A stretch of DNA of 44,205 nucleotides from Dehalococcoidia bacterium (GTDB lineage: Bacteria > Chloroflexota > Dehalococcoidia > Lucifugimonadales > UBA3495), in assembly GCA_012959605.1 (NCBI GenBank), contig DUCU01000014.1:1-44205 (forward strand), in the 5' to 3' direction. Under the pieces are notes generated by a model that searched no databases, was not told where the DNA came from, and saw only the letters and a list, made by a program, of their open reading frames with translations. This document shows, piece after piece, positions 39,838 through 44,205 of the stretch (positions are counted from its first letter, which is position 1; the number at the start of each line of letters is the position of its first letter). Both the position numbers and the translations under genes were made by a program.

Positions 39838-41619
39838 GAGCCGGCAGCGCAGTGGAAAAGCATAATTTTTAAAAAACGAAGCCCCGCCCCTCCGACATCG
39901 CAGGAAACCCCAGATTCTGACCGCCAGCAACGGTGGTGGCAACGCCTTCCTTGGTGTAAAGGCCAAAACTCCGGCTCATCTTCCCCTAGAGCGACTACCA
40001 CTACTCTTGTTCCTTTCAAGGAAAGCACTCAGATTGATGAAAGCGCTGAGACCGTTTCCCGCTCCAACGAGCCATCAAGAAACGCTGATGCCCGCCCAAG
40101 TAGGCCCGACCGCAGAGAGTCTGGTGCACCCAATAACGGTGGTCGCAACGGAAACGGCCGCACAGACAACAGTCGCTCCGGTAATTCAGGTCGCCGTGGC
40201 AATGGCGCCAATGGCAATTCCAACCGCAAGCCTGATGGGCGATTTGAAAACCAGAGTCCTGATGCTAGCAGCCGAACTGAGAACGCAGGGAACACGGGCC
40301 GCAGCACCAACGACCGCAATGGCCGTGCAGACAATGCAGGCCGTAATAAGGTCGTTCCGGCCGAAAAGGCTGACCGCAACGCGGACAAAATCACCGAGGT
40401 TATCGAACGGAACAAAAAACCTCGTTCAGAGAATGCAGGCCGCAGCCGGTCGGCTCATAAAGATACCGAAAGCGTCGCAAAGGTAACCATTGAGAAGGCC
40501 GACGTATACTGGTTCGGTTCCCAGGAAGTTAGCCACGATGTTGCTCTGGCCCTAAAGACCATTGGCTATGAAGAGCCCACACCCATCCAGGTGGACTGCA
40601 TTGGCCCTCTCCTAGGTGGTGCAGATATCGTTGGACAAGCCCATACCGGCACTGGAAAAACCGCCGCCTTCGGCATCCCGTTGGTGGAACGTGTAGACAC
40701 AACCCAGAACATCATTCAGGGGCTGGTTTTGGTTCCCACCCGTGAGCTTGCGATGCAGGTTCGTGATGAAGTAGCCCGCCTGGGTCAGTTCCGTAAAGTG
40801 GGAGTGGTCGCTTGCTACGGTGGTCAACCAATCGCGCGGCAGATCACTGCGCTGGATCGCAATGCCCAGATAGTTGTCGGCACTCCTGGCCGGATTCTAG
40901 ATCATATCGGCAGAGGTACCCTGCGGCTGGGAGAGGTCCGAACTCTGGTGTTGGACGAGGCCGACGAGATGCTGGACATAGGGTTCTTGCCCGACATTGA
41001 AAGGATCCTTGGTAACACGCCCAGGGACCGGCAGACCGCCCTATTTTCCGCCACGTTACCTCCGGCCATCCGCGGGATAGTTGGTCGGCACATGAAATCG
41101 CCCACTTGGATCCGCATCGGCAACGAAATTGAGACCGCCCCGGACGTGCGCCAGGTGTACTACGAAGTCTTAGAACAAGACCGGGTTCGCGCTTGTGTAG
41201 CGTTGCTGAAAAACCACGCCAACGAAGGGAAAGTCCTCCTGTTCAGAAAGACCAAAGCAGGGGTTGATAACCTGACCCAAGCCCTGCAACGCCAGGGGAT
41301 TTCGGTGATGGGAATCCACGGCGGCCTGGTTCAAGGCGAACGTAACGCTGCGATGAAGTCTTTTCATGCTGGTGATGTCAAAGTCCTGGTGGCGACAAAC
41401 GTGGCCGCCCGTGGTCTGGATATTCCAGAGATATCCCACGTGGTGAACTACGATATCCCCCAAAACCTGGAAGAGTATGTCCACCGCATCGGCCGGACCG
41501 CCCGTATGGGTCGTCACGGTGTTGCCATAACCTTCGTCTCAGAATGGGATATTGAGATACTGGACCTGTTACAGGAGAGTCTAGGCAACAATCTGACACT
41601 TGAGAAATTGTCCTTCTAA
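39838..41619 (+). CDS. DEAD-box RNA helicase with low-complexity N-terminus, start unresolved
   Basis: The helicase core is complete: Q motif GYEEPTPIQ (about 40570-40590), motif I AHTGTGKT, PTRELA, TPGR, motif II DEAD, motif III SAT, ARGLDIP and HRIGRTARMG. The frame is open from 39838, but the first ATG/GTG/TTG in it is the GTG at 40591, inside the Q motif and too late to be right. Upstream, about 245 in-frame codons encode a Ser/Thr then Asn/Arg/Gly-rich region (for example NGNGRTDNSRSGNSGRRGNG and repeated N-A-G-R), likely an RNA-binding disordered tail. The true start may be a rare codon (ATT, ATA, CTG), a frameshift from another frame, or hidden by a sequence error. DEAD-box proteins remodel RNA, often in the cold. 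Confidence 0.82.
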   Translation, partial: EPAAQWKSIIFKKRSPAPPTSQETPDSDRQQRWWQRLPWCKGQNSGSSSPRATTTTLVPFKESTQIDESAETVSRSNEPSRNADARPSRPDRRESGAPNNGGRNGNGRTDNSRSGNSGRRGNGANGNSNRKPDGRFENQSPDASSRTENAGNTGRSTNDRNGRADNAGRNKVVPAEKADRNADKITEVIERNKKPRSENAGRSRSAHKDTESVAKVTIEKADVYWFGSQEVSHDVALALKTIGYEEPTPIQVDCIGPLLGGADIVGQAHTGTGKTAAFGIPLVERVDTTQNIIQGLVLVPTRELAMQVRDEVARLGQFRKVGVVACYGGQPIARQITALDRNAQIVVGTPGRILDHIGRGTLRLGEVRTLVLDEADEMLDIGFLPDIERILGNTPRDRQTALFSATLPPAIRGIVGRHMKSPTWIRIGNEIETAPDVRQVYYEVLEQDRVRACVALLKNHANEGKVLLFRKTKAGVDNLTQALQRQGISVMGIHGGLVQGERNAAMKSFHAGDVKVLVATNVAARGLDIPEISHVVNYDIPQNLEEYVHRIGRTARMGRHGVAITFVSEWDIEILDLLQESLGNNLTLEKLSF

Positions 41620-41665
41620 TACCTAACGACACAGCCATGGCTGCTCCACAAGAAACGTGATTTAT

Positions 41666-41700
41666 ACGCCTCAAACTCACATCGAGTTTGAGGCGTTTTT
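41666..41700 (+). terminator. Rho-independent terminator
   Basis: ACGCCTCAAACTC pairs perfectly with its complement (13 bp, 5-base loop), followed by TTTT. It ends the DEAD-box gene. Confidence 0.9.
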
Positions 41701-41794
41701 GCGTCTGGCCTCAAGTCTCAGTGGACAATTTTATGGGCCATCGCTAATATCCCCTAGTGATGACCAACCTCCAACCTACTAGCCAGACCAGTCC

Positions 41795-42985
41795 ATGACA
41801 CCAAAAGGCTTATTACCCGGCGTTAGAGTCCTAGATGTGGGTCAGGGTATCTCCGGTCCGTATTGCGCCAAGATACTGGCTCAGATGGGCGCAGAGGTTA
41901 TCAAGGTAGAACCACCGGCAGGCGATTCAGCCCGGCGCATGGGCCCATTCCCTAGCGACCTACCCCATACGGAGAAAAGCGGCCTGTTCCTAGCTCTGAA
42001 CGCCAACAAATACGGCGTCACCCTCGACCTCAGCTCTCCGGAAGGCGCAGAATCGTTCCGCAAACTAGCCGCGACCGCCGATATAGTCATTGAGAACCCA
42101 CCGCCAATATCGTTGGAAGAGCTTGGACTCGGCTACGAGTCTTTGCAACAGATAAATCCTGGGCTCATTTTGACCTCAATCACGCCTTTTGGCAGACGGG
42201 GTCCGTACAAAGACTTCAAAGCCACCGACCTGATTCTTTACCACATGAGCGGTCACGCCCACGGCTTGCTGGGGGCGGTCAAAGACCCGGACAAAGACCC
42301 GCCCATCAGAGCGGGCGGGCATCAAGCGGAGTTTGTCGGCGGGCTGGCCGCCGCCACTGCCACGATGATGGCGCTCTACGGCAAGCAAATGAAAGGCCAA
42401 GGGAGCCAGATTAATGTTTCATCATTTGAGGCAATGGTTACCCAGCTAATCAGCGGGCTGGCGAATTCGGCCTGGGGCAGACCTGCTCCGCCGCGAGACC
42501 TGGCCATGGTAGAAGAAGCAGCCATTGGCGGCATGGTGGGCGCCATTGGGGGCATCCTACCCTGCAATGACGGCTACGTGGCCATATCGCCCAGAGAAGA
42601 CGCGCAATGGGAGCGGTGGCTGGTCGTAATGGGAAACCCAACCTGGTCTACGGATGACCGCTATTCGACACGTGATGCCAGACAGAAAAACTCACCGTCG
42701 CTTTGGAAGTTGCTGAGTGACTGGAGCATCAATTACTCCAAACATGAGATTGCACGGCTGGGCCAGGAACAACGTGTTCCGTGCTTCCCCGTCAATACGG
42801 TCTTGGACCTGATGAGTGATGAACACCTGGCCCACCGTGAGTTCTTCGTCGAGATGGACCATCCGGAAGCCGGAACCTTGAAATACCCTGGAGCTGCCTA
42901 CAAGCTCTCCAACTCGGATCTGCCGCTGACGGCCAGACCCGCACCACTTTTGGGTCAACACAACCAAGAGATACTGGAGGTCTGA
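41795..42985 (+). CDS. CaiB/BaiF family III CoA-transferase, Glu-type
   Basis: A 396-residue family III CoA-transferase: GVRVLDVGQGISGPYCAKIL, MGAEVIKVEPP, LALNANKYGVTLDL, DIVIENPPP. The segment that should hold the catalytic Asp reads GGHQAEFVGGLAAATATMMAL, giving Glu179 where Asp is normal. The C-terminus (FFVEMDHPEAGTLKYPG) resembles the Glu-type enzyme at 19721. It is followed four bases later by the Asp-type enzyme at 42990, whose RBS (GGAGG) lies within the last codons of this gene, so the two are translationally coupled. A heteromeric enzyme is likely. Only a weak RBS precedes this ATG. Confidence 0.9.
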   Translation: MTPKGLLPGVRVLDVGQGISGPYCAKILAQMGAEVIKVEPPAGDSARRMGPFPSDLPHTEKSGLFLALNANKYGVTLDLSSPEGAESFRKLAATADIVIENPPPISLEELGLGYESLQQINPGLILTSITPFGRRGPYKDFKATDLILYHMSGHAHGLLGAVKDPDKDPPIRAGGHQAEFVGGLAAATATMMALYGKQMKGQGSQINVSSFEAMVTQLISGLANSAWGRPAPPRDLAMVEEAAIGGMVGAIGGILPCNDGYVAISPREDAQWERWLVVMGNPTWSTDDRYSTRDARQKNSPSLWKLLSDWSINYSKHEIARLGQEQRVPCFPVNTVLDLMSDEHLAHREFFVEMDHPEAGTLKYPGAAYKLSNSDLPLTARPAPLLGQHNQEILEV

Positions 42986-42989
42986 ACCG

Positions 42990-44162
42990 ATGAACCAACT
43001 CCCCCTACAAGGAATCAGGGTCTTAGACCTCAGCTGGATCATCGCCGGCCCTACCGCTACCCGTTTCTTGGCGTCCATGGGCGCTGAGGTCATCAAAGTG
43101 GGTAGCGCCCGAAGACCCGACCCATCAACACGAGGACCGGCATTCCAGGCGTATAACCAGTCCAAGCTCTACGCATCGTTGAACTTATCAAAACCAGAAG
43201 GGCTGGAGTTGGTCAAACTACTGCTTGCCATTTCAGACGTGGTTATCGAGAATTTTGCCGCCGGTGTCATTGAGCGACTGGGTCTTGGCTATGACGTTGT
43301 CCGGGCGGCGAGGCCAGACATCATCATGGTCGCGTCCTCGGGAACCGGGCATTTTGGCCCGCATACCGACTACGTAGCTTATGGCAGCCTCTTACAGCAT
43401 TACACCGGGTGGAACTCGATATCTGGCCACCCAAACCGAGAGCCCGTCACCGGCGGGCTGTGGGCCGATCCGTGGGTAGGCATGGAGCTGGCCATGGTTA
43501 CCGTAGCTTCGCTGAACAATCGCGTGCTGACCGGAGAGGGTCAATATGTGGACTTCTCCATGGCTGAGGCCCTCAGCGCCTGCCTGCCCGAAGCAGTCCT
43601 GGACTACCAGATGAATGACCGAGTGAAAGATCCAATGGGTAACCGGGACGATTGGTACGCACCCCACGGCGTGTATCACTGCTTCGGTTCCGACCGCTGG
43701 GTGGCCATAGCTGTCACCAACGGTTCAGAATGGGCCGCGCTCTGTGGACTGATTGGGCGGTCGGACCTGACGTCCAACTCAAAGTACGCCACTGCGGAAG
43801 GACGCAGGCAATTCCAAGATGAACTAGGCACCGCCATCACCGAATGGACGATGCAGCACGAAGATATTGAAGCCATGCGGTTGCTGCAGCAAGCCGGTGT
43901 GCCCGCCGGGCCGTCTCAGGACATACTGCGAGTTTTTCAAGAGCCGCAATTGAGCGAGGCCGGTTATTTCAACCGGGTCAAAACTAGAGACGGCGAAGAA
44001 AGAGACCTGCCCGGACTGCCCTGGCGTTTTGAGGGCACACAGGCTCCAATACTGACCGAGGCGCCAGTTCTAGGTGAACATAACGACTACATCTACGGCG
44101 GATTGCTGGGGTTATCGCAGGGCGTGGTAGCCCAGATGGTGGAAGAGCAAATAATCTACTGA
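42990..44162 (+). CDS. CaiB/BaiF family III CoA-transferase, Asp-type
   Basis: A 390-residue family III CoA-transferase: GIRVLDLSWIIAGPTATRFL, MGAEVIKVGS, DVVIENFAAGVIERLGLGY. The expected nucleophile is present as Asp160 in GGLWADPWVGMELAM. HCFGSDRWVAIAV and LPWRFEGTQ match the Asp-type enzyme at 21034. The VKVG in place of the commoner VKVE(P) is a small departure in the CoA-binding loop. It starts four bases after the Glu-type partner's stop and is the last complete gene of the window. Confidence 0.92.
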   Translation: MNQLPLQGIRVLDLSWIIAGPTATRFLASMGAEVIKVGSARRPDPSTRGPAFQAYNQSKLYASLNLSKPEGLELVKLLLAISDVVIENFAAGVIERLGLGYDVVRAARPDIIMVASSGTGHFGPHTDYVAYGSLLQHYTGWNSISGHPNREPVTGGLWADPWVGMELAMVTVASLNNRVLTGEGQYVDFSMAEALSACLPEAVLDYQMNDRVKDPMGNRDDWYAPHGVYHCFGSDRWVAIAVTNGSEWAALCGLIGRSDLTSNSKYATAEGRRQFQDELGTAITEWTMQHEDIEAMRLLQQAGVPAGPSQDILRVFQEPQLSEAGYFNRVKTRDGEERDLPGLPWRFEGTQAPILTEAPVLGEHNDYIYGGLLGLSQGVVAQMVEEQIIY

Positions 44163-44205
44163 ACGGTATTCTAAAACGTCTTAAATAGAACTTCACCCGC
44201 ACTGG

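Noticed and set aside
40007-40486. 159-codon plus-strand frame starting with ATG
   Set aside because: It overlaps the Asn/Arg/Gly-rich N-terminal region of the DEAD-box gene in another frame and is a low-complexity Ala/Thr shadow. It could matter only if a programmed frameshift joins it to the helicase frame.

Overview
The window looks like a catabolic and transport region from a SAR202-type marine Chloroflexota or a close relative. This is an inference from gene content: four luciferase-like flavin monooxygenases, four CaiB/BaiF (family III) CoA-transferases, TRAP transporters with paired lipoprotein receptors, a CoxL-like molybdenum hydroxylase, MmgE/PrpD, and lipoproteins with a Pro/Thr/Ala stalk after the lipobox. 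SAR202 genomes are known for expanded flavin monooxygenases and CaiB/BaiF enzymes. There is no rRNA or tRNA in the window to confirm it.

Layout. Positions 1-4200 are an eroded accessory edge. They hold scraps of an IS5-type transposase, a superfamily II helicase, a zinc-ribbon repeat protein and an excisionase-like helix-turn-helix gene with an in-frame stop. Two intact minus-strand receptor genes sit among them (a TRAP DctP and a family 3 solute-binding protein), and a short degenerate direct repeat marks both ends. Positions 4231-10585 form a TRAP transporter locus: minus-strand DctM-DctQ-DctM facing a plus-strand DctP. Positions 10774-18307 are mixed: an MFS exporter, an isochorismatase-like hydrolase, a tiny membrane protein, an AT-rich heparin-lyase-like lipoprotein, a class II Fic protein preceded by a ladder of TTTTCA motifs, a small zinc ribbon, and about 1 kb with few genes.

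Positions 18456-24171 are a six-gene minus-strand catabolic operon. In transcription order it reads DUF35 zinc ribbon, thiolase-like protein, two CoA-transferases, a NIPSNAP-like protein and an FAH-family hydrolase. Positions 24967-39562 carry a run of catabolic genes on both strands: MmgE/PrpD, alpha/beta hydrolase, four flavin monooxygenases, a GH43-like propeller, an amidohydrolase, an orphan molybdopterin subunit, a PEP-mutase/isocitrate-lyase-type lyase and an HpaI-type aldolase. Positions 39838-41619 are a DEAD-box helicase with a long low-complexity N-terminus and no visible start codon. Positions 41795-44162 are a second CoA-transferase pair.

How the genes may work together (inference). 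TRAP and MFS carriers move organic acids. Flavin monooxygenases and the molybdenum hydroxylase oxidise recalcitrant substrates. CoA-transferases activate the acids, and the thiolase-like/DUF35 pair, FAH, PEP-mutase and HpaI enzymes cleave C-C bonds. The main points for follow-up are: (a) two CoA-transferase pairs, each with one member carrying Asp and one carrying Glu at the expected nucleophile position; (b) their linkage in one operon to a thiolase-fold protein lacking the thiolase Cys and His; (c) a candidate small RNA at 37142-37228 with a strong promoter and terminator; (d) the TTTTCA ladder before the Fic gene; (e) the startless DEAD-box gene.
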